This document shows, piece after piece, positions 9,363 through 18,077 of a DNA stretch of 64,000 nt (its first letter is position 1; every line of letters begins with the position of its first letter). A program made the position numbers and the translations under genes. Origin of the DNA: Bacteroidota bacterium (GTDB taxonomy: Bacteria > Bacteroidota > Rhodothermia > Rhodothermales > UBA10348); contig JAJCYP010000008.1 in assembly GCA_029262855.1 (NCBI GenBank), forward strand, positions 1-64,000, read 5' to 3'. Below the pieces are notes generated by a model that searched no databases, was not told the DNA's origin, and saw only the letters and a program-made list of their open reading frames with translations.

Positions 9363-9474
9363 GTCGGGAAGATCTGCACCAACCATGGTGCGCTGCAACC
9401 TAATCCGGAGTCGAACGTGCCAATAATGAACGGTATCGTCGGTTCGGTATCCACCGCTGAGCACCCTCCCTTCC

Positions 9475-10182
9475 GTGACACCATCGCGATCGGTTCGAGA
9501 GCGAAACGAGGCCTACACACGTCGTTTCCTGGTGGCCCTGGCAACGTCCACGGCGCTGGCTCTCGTCATCACACTTCTGCCACTTCCCGGCCTCACGCCG
9601 GATCGCGTAGGATGGCAGGTGATCAAATCAGACCAGATCATTGCATTGGAGAACGTGCGCTTCGAAGAGGGGCTTTCGCAGATACCCGGCATTCTCTTCC
9701 CGGATGCCCCTCCGGTTATCAGAGAATCGGTGGTCCCTGTCTCTCCGGTCGACGGCGCCGGAATCGAAGACACGCAGGCCGACCGCCCGGGAGCCGAGTC
9801 GGCCAACCCCGCGCTCAGCCGAGTCCAGCGGGTTGAACGCCTGGTGCTGGCAGCAGCCGAGACGATGCCCGAAATCAAAGGGGGCCTGGGAGCCTACTAC
9901 ATCAATATCCAGTACCCCCAGAGCGCCATAGATGCAGGAGTTGAAGGCAGACTCGTCCTGGATTTCGTGGTCGAAGCGGATGGGCGGGCCACAAACGTTG
10001 AAATCTACAAGTCACTCCATCCCATGTGCGACTCGGCAGCTGTGAAGGCACTCCGCAAGACGACCTTCATGCCCGGCCGGTCAGGTGGAAAGGCTGTGGC
10101 AGTCAAGATGCGCCTTCCCGTGCTCTTTCAGATCCTGAATTCCACCTCGAGCGGACAGGACACGCTGACCGCGCCGCGATAG
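9475..10182 (+). CDS. TonB-family energy transducer
   Basis: The 235-residue protein has one N-terminal membrane helix (about 18-37, LVALATSTALALVITLLPL), a variable middle region and a C-terminal TonB domain (about 135-225) with the typical pattern YYINIQYPQSAIDAGVEG, then LDFVVEADGRATNVEI and AAVKALRKTTFMPG. It would link the inner-membrane proton motive force to outer-membrane receptors. The usual proline-rich spacer is poorly developed. The start is a GTG with no clear ribosome site, so the N-terminus is tentative. No exbB or exbD genes are in the window; a second TonB is at 56380-57129. Confidence 0.82.
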   Translation: MTPSRSVRERNEAYTRRFLVALATSTALALVITLLPLPGLTPDRVGWQVIKSDQIIALENVRFEEGLSQIPGILFPDAPPVIRESVVPVSPVDGAGIEDTQADRPGAESANPALSRVQRVERLVLAAAETMPEIKGGLGAYYINIQYPQSAIDAGVEGRLVLDFVVEADGRATNVEIYKSLHPMCDSAAVKALRKTTFMPGRSGGKAVAVKMRLPVLFQILNSTSSGQDTLTAPR

Positions 10183-10226
10183 CCGCGGTTGTCGTGAGGT
10201 GGCCACAGCGGTAACACAGCGCCCCC

Positions 10227-11330
10227 CTACCAGCCGTCGCGACCCGTCTCGCCCTCAGATTGGGACGGGTTCAAATCGTCCAGAGACAAGACGTCACCTG
10301 ACACCTCGCCCCGCCATCTCCGCTGGGCCTCGTCATTGGCCCGCGTCAGGGTGAATCTGGCGCGATCACCTTCCTCGCCCGTGTCCAGCTGACCGACAAT
10401 CTCGCGCCAATTTCGACGGCCCAGCGGTCTCCAGTGCAACTCGATCTCAGCCCGATATCGGCGGGTATCCGGCACGTACTCCCACTCGTTCACAAAGACA
10501 TAGGCCCGGCGTCCGGCCGCGGTTCCGGACAGCGTCCTGAGCAATCGGTTGCCCGCAGCCTCTGCCAATCGACTCACCTCGGACGCCTGCTCCTCCTCGG
10601 TCTTCCGGTTAACCCGTACCAGCTTCGACCCAACGGTCAACGGGCCATTCCGGTACTTGGTGACCAGTCGAAACTCCACGTTCGCCTCACCGCTCTCTCG
10701 AAAGGCAGACAGCAGATAGAACCGATAGTCCCGGTATCCTGGAGCCTGGCGCAGGTCAAATCGGCCGCCAGCCAGCCGCATCGGTATGCGGATGCCCTGA
10801 TCCTCGGTGTCCAGCACGCGAATCAGCGCTTCGACACTATCGGGAATAGTCCCCTCCAGGTCTTCCCAGTCACTGGCGCCGAACCGCGCCCGACGCAGGC
10901 GGGGTCTCAATTTGTACGACCCGCGTGCCATCTCAACGGGATCCAGGGGGTAGGTCACCTCCATCTCCGTGTCGATACGCTTTGGTGATGCATGGATCGG
11001 ACGCTGTTCGCAGACAGATCCTGCATCGAAGACCCCGCAGGCCTCCACCAGTACGGGTTCGTTAGAACCCAATAATCCGTCCGGCACGAACAAAATTGAG
11101 TCCTGGCCGGTGTGGAGGGTATCGTAGTTTGCGTCAAAGAGCGTGACAATCACGTGCCTCGGACGGAGCGGCGTGGCGGTGATGGACGCAGGCTCTTCGA
11201 AGCGGAGAATCACCAGCAGGGAATCCCACGAAGGCTGCTCAACCTGCAGGGACTCGACCTCCGGCAGGCGGGCACCACATCCGGCCATGGCCACAAAGAG
11301 CGCGGCGGCAATCGAAAACCTCCTAACCAA
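10227..11330 (-). CDS. Lipoprotein of unknown function
   Basis: The 367-residue product begins with a good lipoprotein signal (MVRRFSIAAALFVAMAGC, Cys18). The chosen start is a TTG at 11330, eight bases after AGAGGGG, overlapping the last codons of the NUDIX gene, so translation is probably coupled. The mature protein is mostly beta-rich and acidic, has few cysteines and shows no motif I recognise; the middle third reads like one or two immunoglobulin-like domains and the last third alternates strands with charged turns. Function is unknown; an outer-membrane or periplasmic location is likely. Confidence 0.72.
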   Translation of the reverse strand: MVRRFSIAAALFVAMAGCGARLPEVESLQVEQPSWDSLLVILRFEEPASITATPLRPRHVIVTLFDANYDTLHTGQDSILFVPDGLLGSNEPVLVEACGVFDAGSVCEQRPIHASPKRIDTEMEVTYPLDPVEMARGSYKLRPRLRRARFGASDWEDLEGTIPDSVEALIRVLDTEDQGIRIPMRLAGGRFDLRQAPGYRDYRFYLLSAFRESGEANVEFRLVTKYRNGPLTVGSKLVRVNRKTEEEQASEVSRLAEAAGNRLLRTLSGTAAGRRAYVFVNEWEYVPDTRRYRAEIELHWRPLGRRNWREIVGQLDTGEEGDRARFTLTRANDEAQRRWRGEVSGDVLSLDDLNPSQSEGETGRDGW

Positions 11331-11868
11331 CGAGTCCCCTCTTTTCCGCAAGCCAGAGGGCCGCGATGTGGACTCCGTGGATGATTCGATTGGAGGCAAT
11401 GGCGTGTTCCAGTTCTTCCCTTGTCAGTGTGAGAACGCGAAGATCCTCCCCGTCGTCCGGGGTGGGCTCGGCCGCGCGGTGCGCCTGGGTTGCAACGTAT
11501 AGGTGAGCAAAGTTGGTGTGTTTCGATGGGTCGGGCGCAAATGCACCGAGAAAATGAAATTCATCCGCCTCGTAGCCGGTTTCCTCGAGCAACTCCCGCC
11601 TGGCCCCGGACTCCGGAGACTCTCCGGGATCGATGGCGCCGGAGGCGAACTCAATGCTGTCCTGACCCACTCCATAACGAAACTGCTCCACCATTACGTA
11701 CTTGCCGTCCATTCGGATGCAGATGACCGCCGCCCAGTCCGGGTATTCGAGAACGTGGAATTCGGGCATCTCCGCCCCGGTGGGGAGTCGGACGTGATCC
11801 ATGCGGAGATTCATCCAGCGGCGCTTCAGGATATACCTGCTGGAGAGCGTGGTCCACTTGTTGGGCAT
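11323..11868 (-). CDS. NUDIX hydrolase (ADP-ribose pyrophosphatase-like)
   Basis: This 181-residue cytosolic hydrolase has a complete Nudix box, GAIDPGESPESGARRELLEE followed by TGY, that is GX5EX7REUXEEXGU. The upstream SRYILKRRWMNLRMDHVRLPTG segment and overall size fit the ADP-ribose/GDP-mannose pyrophosphatase branch, which hydrolyses nucleoside diphosphate sugars, but substrate is not certain. The gene is the first of a two-gene unit with the lipoprotein (8-base overlap) and is divergent from hppD. Confidence 0.9.
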   Translation of the reverse strand: MPNKWTTLSSRYILKRRWMNLRMDHVRLPTGAEMPEFHVLEYPDWAAVICIRMDGKYVMVEQFRYGVGQDSIEFASGAIDPGESPESGARRELLEETGYEADEFHFLGAFAPDPSKHTNFAHLYVATQAHRAAEPTPDDGEDLRVLTLTREELEHAIASNRIIHGVHIAALWLAEKRGLVG

Positions 11869-12105
11869 GTTGGTGAGGTTTCTTTGCCGAAGAATGTTTG
11901 CCGGGAAGGAAGCAGGTCATGCGGCCTCTGACTTTTACATAGACCCATGGGGCCTGAGCCGAACAATATTTATAGGTTCATCTTGTTCGCCGTACATATG
12001 GGCCGCGCGACGCCGCATCGCCCGTATCCGTTTGATGCCTCTGGAAACCTGAAGGTGTCAATCTGTGTGTAAATCACCGATCGTTCACCAAAGCATCCCG
12101 GCCCC
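11869..12105. promoter_or_regulatory. Divergent promoter region between NUDIX gene and hppD
   Basis: These 237 bases, among the longest gaps in the window, separate two divergent genes and hold no credible reading frame. The most AT-rich part, about 11964-11980, contains TATAAAT when read on the minus strand, a plausible -10 element for the NUDIX gene. I could not find a convincing -35 or operator. Control of hppD-hmgA would be expected to act here. Confidence 0.35.
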
Positions 12106-13242
12106 ATGGCGCACCCAGATACGCTCGCTCCCGCCGTACCAAGTACTGCCGAAGACTTCCTGCCGCTCAACGGCACGGACTACGTTGAGTTCTTCGTCGG
12201 CAACTCGCGACAGGCGGCCTACTACTACCAGGCCGCGTTCGGCTTTGAGATTGCCGGCTACCGGGGACTCGAGACCGGCGCCAAGGACGCGACCAGTTTT
12301 TTGGTACAGCAGGACAGGATTCGCTTCGTGCTGACGTCCGGGATGGACAAGCACAGCCTGGTTGGCCAGCACGTGCTGCGTCACGGAGATGGCATTCGGG
12401 ACATCGCCCTCTGGGTTGACGACGCCACCTATTCGTTCGAGGAGACCGTCCGCCGGGGCGCAAAGCCCGTGCGCGAGCCGTTTTCGATCGAGGACGAACA
12501 CGGGGTGGTGGTCATGGCCTCCATCGCCACGTACGGCGAGACCATCCACACCTTCGTGGAGCGCAAGAACTACCACGGCCTGTTTATCCCCGGGTTCAAG
12601 GCGTGGTTGAATCCCCATTGGAAGGCCGATCCCATCGGCCTGAAGTACGTCGACCACTGCGTCGGCAACGTGGAGCTCGGTGAGATGAACACATATGTGG
12701 ACTTCTACGGCGACGTAATGGGGTTCAAGAATCTGGTTTCCTTCGATGACAACGACATCTCGACCGAGTACACGGCCCTCATGTCCAAGGTCATGGCCAG
12801 TGGCAACGACCGCATCAAGTTTCCGATCAACGAACCGGCTCAGGGCAAGAAGAAGAGCCAGATCGAGGAATACCTTCAGTTTTACGACGGACCGGGTGTT
12901 CAGCACGTGGCCATGGCCACCGACAACATCGTGAAAACGGTGACCGAACTCAGGAATCGCGGCATCGTGTTTCTGCACGTGCCCACCACGTACTACGACG
13001 AGTTGCAGGATCGCATAGGCCCCATCGACGAGAACATTGAGGAACTCGGGAAGCTCGGAGTTCTCGTGGATCGCGACGATGAGGGCTACCTGCTGCAGAT
13101 CTTTACCAAGCCGGTTCAGGATCGGCCGACCGTGTTTTATGAGATCATCCAGCGCAAGGGTGCACGCTCGTTTGGAAAGGGTAACTTCAAAGCCCTCTTC
13201 GAAGCCATCGAGCGTGAGCAGGAATTGAGGGGGACCCTCTAG
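12106..13242 (+). CDS. hppD: 4-Hydroxyphenylpyruvate dioxygenase
   Basis: This non-heme iron enzyme converts 4-hydroxyphenylpyruvate to homogentisate in tyrosine catabolism. The 378-residue protein has the two glyoxalase-fold halves of the family. The three iron ligands can be placed at His184 (YVDHCVGN), His267 (VQHVAMAT) and Glu346 (FYEIIQRKG), and the C-terminal signature GYLLQIFTKP is present. It is followed after 43 bases by hmgA, which uses its product, so the two are almost certainly one operon. Confidence 0.97.
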   Translation: MAHPDTLAPAVPSTAEDFLPLNGTDYVEFFVGNSRQAAYYYQAAFGFEIAGYRGLETGAKDATSFLVQQDRIRFVLTSGMDKHSLVGQHVLRHGDGIRDIALWVDDATYSFEETVRRGAKPVREPFSIEDEHGVVVMASIATYGETIHTFVERKNYHGLFIPGFKAWLNPHWKADPIGLKYVDHCVGNVELGEMNTYVDFYGDVMGFKNLVSFDDNDISTEYTALMSKVMASGNDRIKFPINEPAQGKKKSQIEEYLQFYDGPGVQHVAMATDNIVKTVTELRNRGIVFLHVPTTYYDELQDRIGPIDENIEELGKLGVLVDRDDEGYLLQIFTKPVQDRPTVFYEIIQRKGARSFGKGNFKALFEAIEREQELRGTL

Positions 13243-13285
13243 ACTCCGGATACGTCACAAACAGTCCCAAGCAGACGGTAGCTAC

Positions 13286-14473
13286 ATGCCTTACTACGTC
13301 AGGATGGGCCGCGTCCCCCACAAGCGCCACACGCAGATGCGCAAGGACGACGGCTCGCTGTTCAGCGAAGAAGTGATTGGCGCAGAGGGTTTCAGCGGGA
13401 TCTCCTCCATCGCATATCACCTGCACCCGCCGACCCTGGTGGAGCGGACGCTTCCCTCGGTTCCCTACGACATCGAGTATTCCGATCTGAATTTCCTGCG
13501 CCACCGGCACATCCTGGGTGCACAGGTAGCCTCAGAGGGTGCCTGGTTGGAGTCGCGCACGTACATCATGGGGAATGCCGACGTGCAACTGGCCCTGGCC
13601 GGTCCCACCGAGGAAATGGACTACTTCTATCGGAACGCCCAGGCGGACGAGGTCGTGTTCGTGCACGATGGCGAAGGCGTCCTGGAAAGCCCGTTCGGTG
13701 AGCTTGAGTTTCGCGCCGGAGACTACGTCCATATTCCCCGGACCATCACTCATCGCTGGCGTTTCACAGGCGCCACGCGGCCTCGCCTTCTGGTGATCGA
13801 GAGCTTCTCGGAAGTCCGTTACCCCAGGCGATACAAGAACGACATGGGCCAGCTCCTGGAGCACAGCCCGTACTGCGAACGCGACATCCGCCCTCCGACA
13901 GACCTCGTCACCCACGACGAGCGCGGCGAGTTTGAGGTCCGGATCAAGAAGAACGGGTACCTGCATCCGCTCGTCTTCCGGTACCACCCGTTCGACTTTG
14001 TGGGCTGGGACGGCTACATGTATCCGTACGCCATCTCGATTCACGATTTCGAGCCGATAACAGGCCGGGTCCACCAGCCGCCGCCAGTGCATCAGATGTT
14101 TGCCGCACGCAACTTTGTGATCTGCTCCTTTGTGCCGCGCCTGTACGACTACCACCCGGACGCCATCCCCGCTCCGTACAACCACTCCAACATCGACTCG
14201 GATGAGGTCCTGTACTATGCCGAAGGCGAATTCATGAGTCGCAAGGGCATTGATCGGGGTTCGTTCACGCTGCACCCGGGGGGCATCGCCCATGGACCGC
14301 ACCCCGGAACCGCCGAGGCCTCAATCGGCAAGCGCGGCACGGAGGAACTGGCCGTGATGGTGGATACCTTCAAGCCGCTCAAACTGACGGCAGTGGCCCT
14401 CCAGAACGAGGACGAGGACTACATGCTCTCCTGGCAGCCCGAACGCCACGGCATTCGAAGCGAACGGGCGTAG
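13286..14473 (+). CDS. hmgA: Homogentisate 1,2-dioxygenase
   Basis: This iron enzyme opens the ring of homogentisate to maleylacetoacetate. The 395-residue cupin-like protein is of the shorter bacterial type. The ligand region is recognisable: NHSNIDSDE gives the first His and the Glu, and the segment PGGIAHGPHPG gives the second His, corresponding to the HRNxMSE and PHGP segments of animal enzymes. It is the second gene of the hppD-hmgA pair. The later enzymes, maleylacetoacetate isomerase and fumarylacetoacetase, are not in the window. Confidence 0.95.
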   Translation: MPYYVRMGRVPHKRHTQMRKDDGSLFSEEVIGAEGFSGISSIAYHLHPPTLVERTLPSVPYDIEYSDLNFLRHRHILGAQVASEGAWLESRTYIMGNADVQLALAGPTEEMDYFYRNAQADEVVFVHDGEGVLESPFGELEFRAGDYVHIPRTITHRWRFTGATRPRLLVIESFSEVRYPRRYKNDMGQLLEHSPYCERDIRPPTDLVTHDERGEFEVRIKKNGYLHPLVFRYHPFDFVGWDGYMYPYAISIHDFEPITGRVHQPPPVHQMFAARNFVICSFVPRLYDYHPDAIPAPYNHSNIDSDEVLYYAEGEFMSRKGIDRGSFTLHPGGIAHGPHPGTAEASIGKRGTEELAVMVDTFKPLKLTAVALQNEDEDYMLSWQPERHGIRSERA

Positions 14474-14494
14474 CCAACGTCCAACTGACTACGT

Positions 14495-15886
14495 CTAGCT
14501 CTTGCCGGCGACCCCCGGCTCTGCAATGGCCTCCTGAGCCTCATTGACCTCAGCCGGTGCCTGGGCCGGAATACCCTTCCTGGGCATGCAGTAGAACTCG
14601 CGTCCTGTGTCCTGCGCCGTGGCTGAGAAGCAGACCTGATCGCCGGGTGCCGGAGTCAGGTCGCCAGGATTGCTGCCGACCGGCCCGGGATAGAGGTCAG
14701 CCATCAGGGTGACAGAAATCCCATCGGTATAGCGAAGTTCGGCGCCTGTCGCCTCGTCACGCGCGGCGAAAAAGAGGCGATCGCCGATCACGGCAAAATC
14801 GGTGGGGTCGCTTCCCAGCGGTCCGGGGTTTACATCCGTCACCAGGAGGACGTCCGTACCATCGGTGCGGCGCAGCTCCATTCCGTTGGTTGCATCTTCG
14901 GCGGCAAAGAAGAGGCGGCCATCGAATTCCGTGAAGCCATACGGATTGCTCGAGGCAGGACCAGCGTTCAGGTCCAACATCATCGCTGCCCCGCCGTCGG
15001 GAGTAACCCGCCAGATCTCCGTCCCGTAGTCGGGAGTCGAAGCGGCGAAGTACAGCGTGCCGTTCCAGTTGTAGAGCTGGCGGGGATTGGATCCGCCTTC
15101 GCCCGGGTTGATATCGGCGATGAGGCTGATGTCCTCGCCGTCGTAGGCATAAAGCTCCGTTCCGCTGGCGGGCGAGTAGGCCCAGAAGTAGAGCCGGTCG
15201 CCAACTACGGTGAGCTCGGCGGGTCGCGATCCGGCGGGACCCGAGTTCAAATCGGCGACAAGACTTGCCCGGTTGCCAATCTTGCAGAAAAGCTCGGTCC
15301 CGGCGGCGGCCGTTTGAGCCGAAAAACAGAGCTGGTCGCCAAAGGGTGTGATCCAGCCGGGGTTGGAGCTGCCGGGACCCGGCTCCACGTCCAGAACCTG
15401 AGAGACAGTTCCGTTTTCCAGCTTCCAGAGCTCCACACCGGTCCGGCCGTCGTTCGCCTTGAAATAGAGCGTCCCCTGCCATTCCGTAAAGTCGGTTGGC
15501 ATCGCGCTGTCCGGGCCAGGGTTTATGTCGGTGATGCGCTCGACGTCCGATCCGTCAAAACGCCACAGCTCACGGCCGTGCGAGTCCTTCAGTGCGATGA
15601 AATAGAGGTCTCCGTCAAACTCGAACAAACGGGCCGGCGCGGAATTCCCGCTTTCGGGCTCAATGTCGCTGATACGTTCCAGTTTGCGGCCATCGTACCG
15701 CCACAATTCGCTGCCAAAGACCTGATCGGTGGCCTGCATGTAGACCATGCCGTCCCAGGCTACGATGTCGTCGGGATTGGACGCGTCGGGTCCGGGCATC
15801 AGATCCTGCACAAGGCCGATCGGCGCCTCTCCGGCGGGCCCGCACCCCGTAAAAAGGAGGAACGCTACGACTGCGAAACGATACAT
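14495..15886 (-). CDS. ELWxxDGT-repeat beta-propeller lipoprotein
   Basis: The 463-residue product starts with a lipoprotein signal (LLFTGC, Cys15) followed by about nine repeats of roughly 47 residues, each ending in a variant of GxELWxxDG (GSELWRYDG, GRELWRFDG, GVELWKLEN, GTELYAYDG, GMELRRTDG and others). Each repeat also has a NPGPxxSxP turn. The repeats should fold as a beta-propeller on the cell surface or in the periplasm. A short Ala/Glu/Pro-rich tail follows. It converges with hmgA, only 21 bases away, and is divergent from the acyl-CoA synthetase. Ligand and role are unknown. Confidence 0.85.
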   Translation of the reverse strand: MYRFAVVAFLLFTGCGPAGEAPIGLVQDLMPGPDASNPDDIVAWDGMVYMQATDQVFGSELWRYDGRKLERISDIEPESGNSAPARLFEFDGDLYFIALKDSHGRELWRFDGSDVERITDINPGPDSAMPTDFTEWQGTLYFKANDGRTGVELWKLENGTVSQVLDVEPGPGSSNPGWITPFGDQLCFSAQTAAAGTELFCKIGNRASLVADLNSGPAGSRPAELTVVGDRLYFWAYSPASGTELYAYDGEDISLIADINPGEGGSNPRQLYNWNGTLYFAASTPDYGTEIWRVTPDGGAAMMLDLNAGPASSNPYGFTEFDGRLFFAAEDATNGMELRRTDGTDVLLVTDVNPGPLGSDPTDFAVIGDRLFFAARDEATGAELRYTDGISVTLMADLYPGPVGSNPGDLTPAPGDQVCFSATAQDTGREFYCMPRKGIPAQAPAEVNEAQEAIAEPGVAGKS

Positions 15887-16005
15887 GAAGGGCAGATGCT
15901 TATGGTCGATGACGGCCCCTCAACGCCGCACCCAGCGACAGGTTTGGCGGTTGAGTCGGGACACGCGGCGGCTCACCCCTTTTTTCATCCGATCCCCTTC
16001 CACTG

Positions 16006-17961
16006 ATGACCGACTCATTCCCGTTTTCCGAGGCGGTGGCCTGGTATCCCGACCCCAAAACGCTGGGGCAGACCAACCTCTACCGCTTCATGGGCGAACA
16101 CGGAATTGACTCGCTGGAAAACCTGCAAAGGCGCAGCGTGGAAGACCGGGAATGGTTCTGGGACGCGGTGATCAAGGATCTGGGAATCCGATTCCGCACT
16201 CCGTACTCGACGGTGATGGATGCATCTGACGGCCCCCAGTTTCCGCGGTGGTGTGTTGGCGGCCGGATGAACATTGTGGACAGCCTGCTGGACCGCTGGA
16301 TTGACGAAGGCGCAGGCGGCCGCGTGGCTCTCCGGTACGAAGAGGAGTCGGGTGAAGTAAAACTGTTCACTTATGCAGAGTTGAACGCAGAGGTCTGCCG
16401 GGCCGCCAACGCGCTCACGGCGATGGACCTGGGCCGCGGTGATGCCGTGGGTCTCTTGATGCCCATGTGTCCGGAACTGGCCATTGCCTTCCTGGCGGTC
16501 ATCAAGGTGGGCGGGATCATCCTTCCCCTCTTTTCCGGATACGGCCCGTCCGCGATCGCGACGCGATTGAACGATGCAAGCGCCAAGGCCCTGTTTACGG
16601 CCGACGGTTTCCGGCGTCGAGGGAAGTCCGTGGACCTCAAGACCGTCGCAGACGAGGCGCTGGAGTCGTGTCCGACCGTCGAGCACGTGGTTCTGGTGAC
16701 ACACGCAGATCTTGAGGCGCCGTTCTCGCAAGGGCGGGACAGGCACTGGACTGACTTCATCGAGGGACACGGCCGGGCGGCCCAATCGGCCGAAATGGAC
16801 GCCGAAGACGTGCTGATGGTGATCTACACCAGCGGAACCACGGGCAGGCCCAAGGGCGCCATCCACACGCACTGCGGCTTTCCGATCAAGGCTGCCCAGG
16901 ACATGTCCCACTCGATGGACCTGAAACCGGGCGAGGTCATGTACTGGATGACCGACATGGGCTGGATGATGGGACCGTGGCTGGTGTTCGGCGCCCTGGC
17001 AATCGGCGCGTCCATGGTCTTCTATGACGGCGCGCCCAACCACCCGGCCCCCGACAGGGTGTGGGACATCATCGAGCGCCACGGGGTGACGCATCTCGGA
17101 CTGTCGCCGGTCCTCATCCGAGCCCTGAAGCCCGAAGGACCCGAGCACTTGGAGCGTCACGACCTGTCTTCTCTCCGGGCGATTGGATCTACAGGCAGCC
17201 CATGGGATCCCGAGTCCTGGAAGTGGCTCCACCAGCATGCCCTCCAGGGCACCAAGCCCATTCTGAATTATTCGGGCGGCACGGAAATTTCCGGCGGCAT
17301 CGTGTGCGGCAACTTCCTTCGGCCCCTCAAACCTTGCGCATTTTCAGGACCCGTTCCCGGAATGGACGCAGACGTGGTGGACGAGTCGGGCCAGTCCATT
17401 CGCGGGGCCGTCGGAGAGTTGGTCATCCGCGGACCCTGGATCGGGATGACCCGCGGATTCTGGAATGACCGGCAACGGTATCTGGATTCCTACTGGGGTC
17501 GTTTTCCCGGCGTCTGGGTGCACGGAGACTTCGCGGCCATCGACGAGGACGGCCTCTGGTACATTCTGGGTAGAAGCGACGACACCATCAAAGTGGCCGG
17601 TAAACGACTCGGCCCGGCCGAAGTGGAGGCCGTACTCAATGGCCACGACTCGGTCACCGAGAGTGCGGCAATTGGGGTTCCCCACGACATCAAAGGCGAA
17701 GTTGTGGTCGCGTTTTGTGTGCTTCGCCCCGGCGCCGAAGCCGGAGAGGAGCTGCGCGCAGCGCTCCTGGCCAAGGTCACGGCTGCACTGGGCAAACCCC
17801 TCAAGCCGAAGGCCATTTTCTTCGTGGACAAACTGCCCAAGACGCGAAATGCGAAGGTGATGCGGCGGGTGGTTCGCGCCACCCATCTGGGCCTGGACCC
17901 CGGCGACCTTTCCAGCCTCGAGGATCCCTCGACTGTTGACGCCATCCGCTCGGCGCGGTAG
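16006..17961 (+). CDS. AMP-forming acyl-CoA synthetase (acetyl/acetoacetyl-CoA synthetase-like)
   Basis: The 651-residue enzyme belongs to the adenylate-forming family: it activates a carboxylate with ATP and then transfers it to CoA. Visible motifs are the P-loop-like YTSGTTGRPKG (from about 273), the YSGGTEISGG segment, the hinge region GRSDDTIKVAGKR and the C-terminal catalytic Lys in KTRNAKVMRR. The N-terminal extension before the AMP-binding core is like that of short-chain synthetases. Acetoacetate, the end product of the homogentisate pathway encoded just upstream, is a reasonable candidate, but acetate or propionate are equally possible from sequence alone. Confidence 0.88.
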   Translation: MTDSFPFSEAVAWYPDPKTLGQTNLYRFMGEHGIDSLENLQRRSVEDREWFWDAVIKDLGIRFRTPYSTVMDASDGPQFPRWCVGGRMNIVDSLLDRWIDEGAGGRVALRYEEESGEVKLFTYAELNAEVCRAANALTAMDLGRGDAVGLLMPMCPELAIAFLAVIKVGGIILPLFSGYGPSAIATRLNDASAKALFTADGFRRRGKSVDLKTVADEALESCPTVEHVVLVTHADLEAPFSQGRDRHWTDFIEGHGRAAQSAEMDAEDVLMVIYTSGTTGRPKGAIHTHCGFPIKAAQDMSHSMDLKPGEVMYWMTDMGWMMGPWLVFGALAIGASMVFYDGAPNHPAPDRVWDIIERHGVTHLGLSPVLIRALKPEGPEHLERHDLSSLRAIGSTGSPWDPESWKWLHQHALQGTKPILNYSGGTEISGGIVCGNFLRPLKPCAFSGPVPGMDADVVDESGQSIRGAVGELVIRGPWIGMTRGFWNDRQRYLDSYWGRFPGVWVHGDFAAIDEDGLWYILGRSDDTIKVAGKRLGPAEVEAVLNGHDSVTESAAIGVPHDIKGEVVVAFCVLRPGAEAGEELRAALLAKVTAALGKPLKPKAIFFVDKLPKTRNAKVMRRVVRATHLGLDPGDLSSLEDPSTVDAIRSAR

Positions 17962-18077
17962 CCGCCGAGGACGGTTCAGCACGCCGTGTCCGGCATTCGG
18001 GCCGCCCTGTGGGCGATACAGCAGATTGGACCCGCTCTTGCAGGGACCCTTTGACCGCCAGCACCCTTCCACAGACA

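Noticed and set aside
12085-12978. 297-codon open frame antisense to hppD
   Set aside because: It lies wholly within a well-identified gene and follows from its high third-position GC; no start signal or family motif.
16015-17238. 407-codon open frame antisense to the acyl-CoA synthetase
   Set aside because: Composition matches a reverse-strand shadow, rich in Arg, His and Gly, with no recognisable domain.
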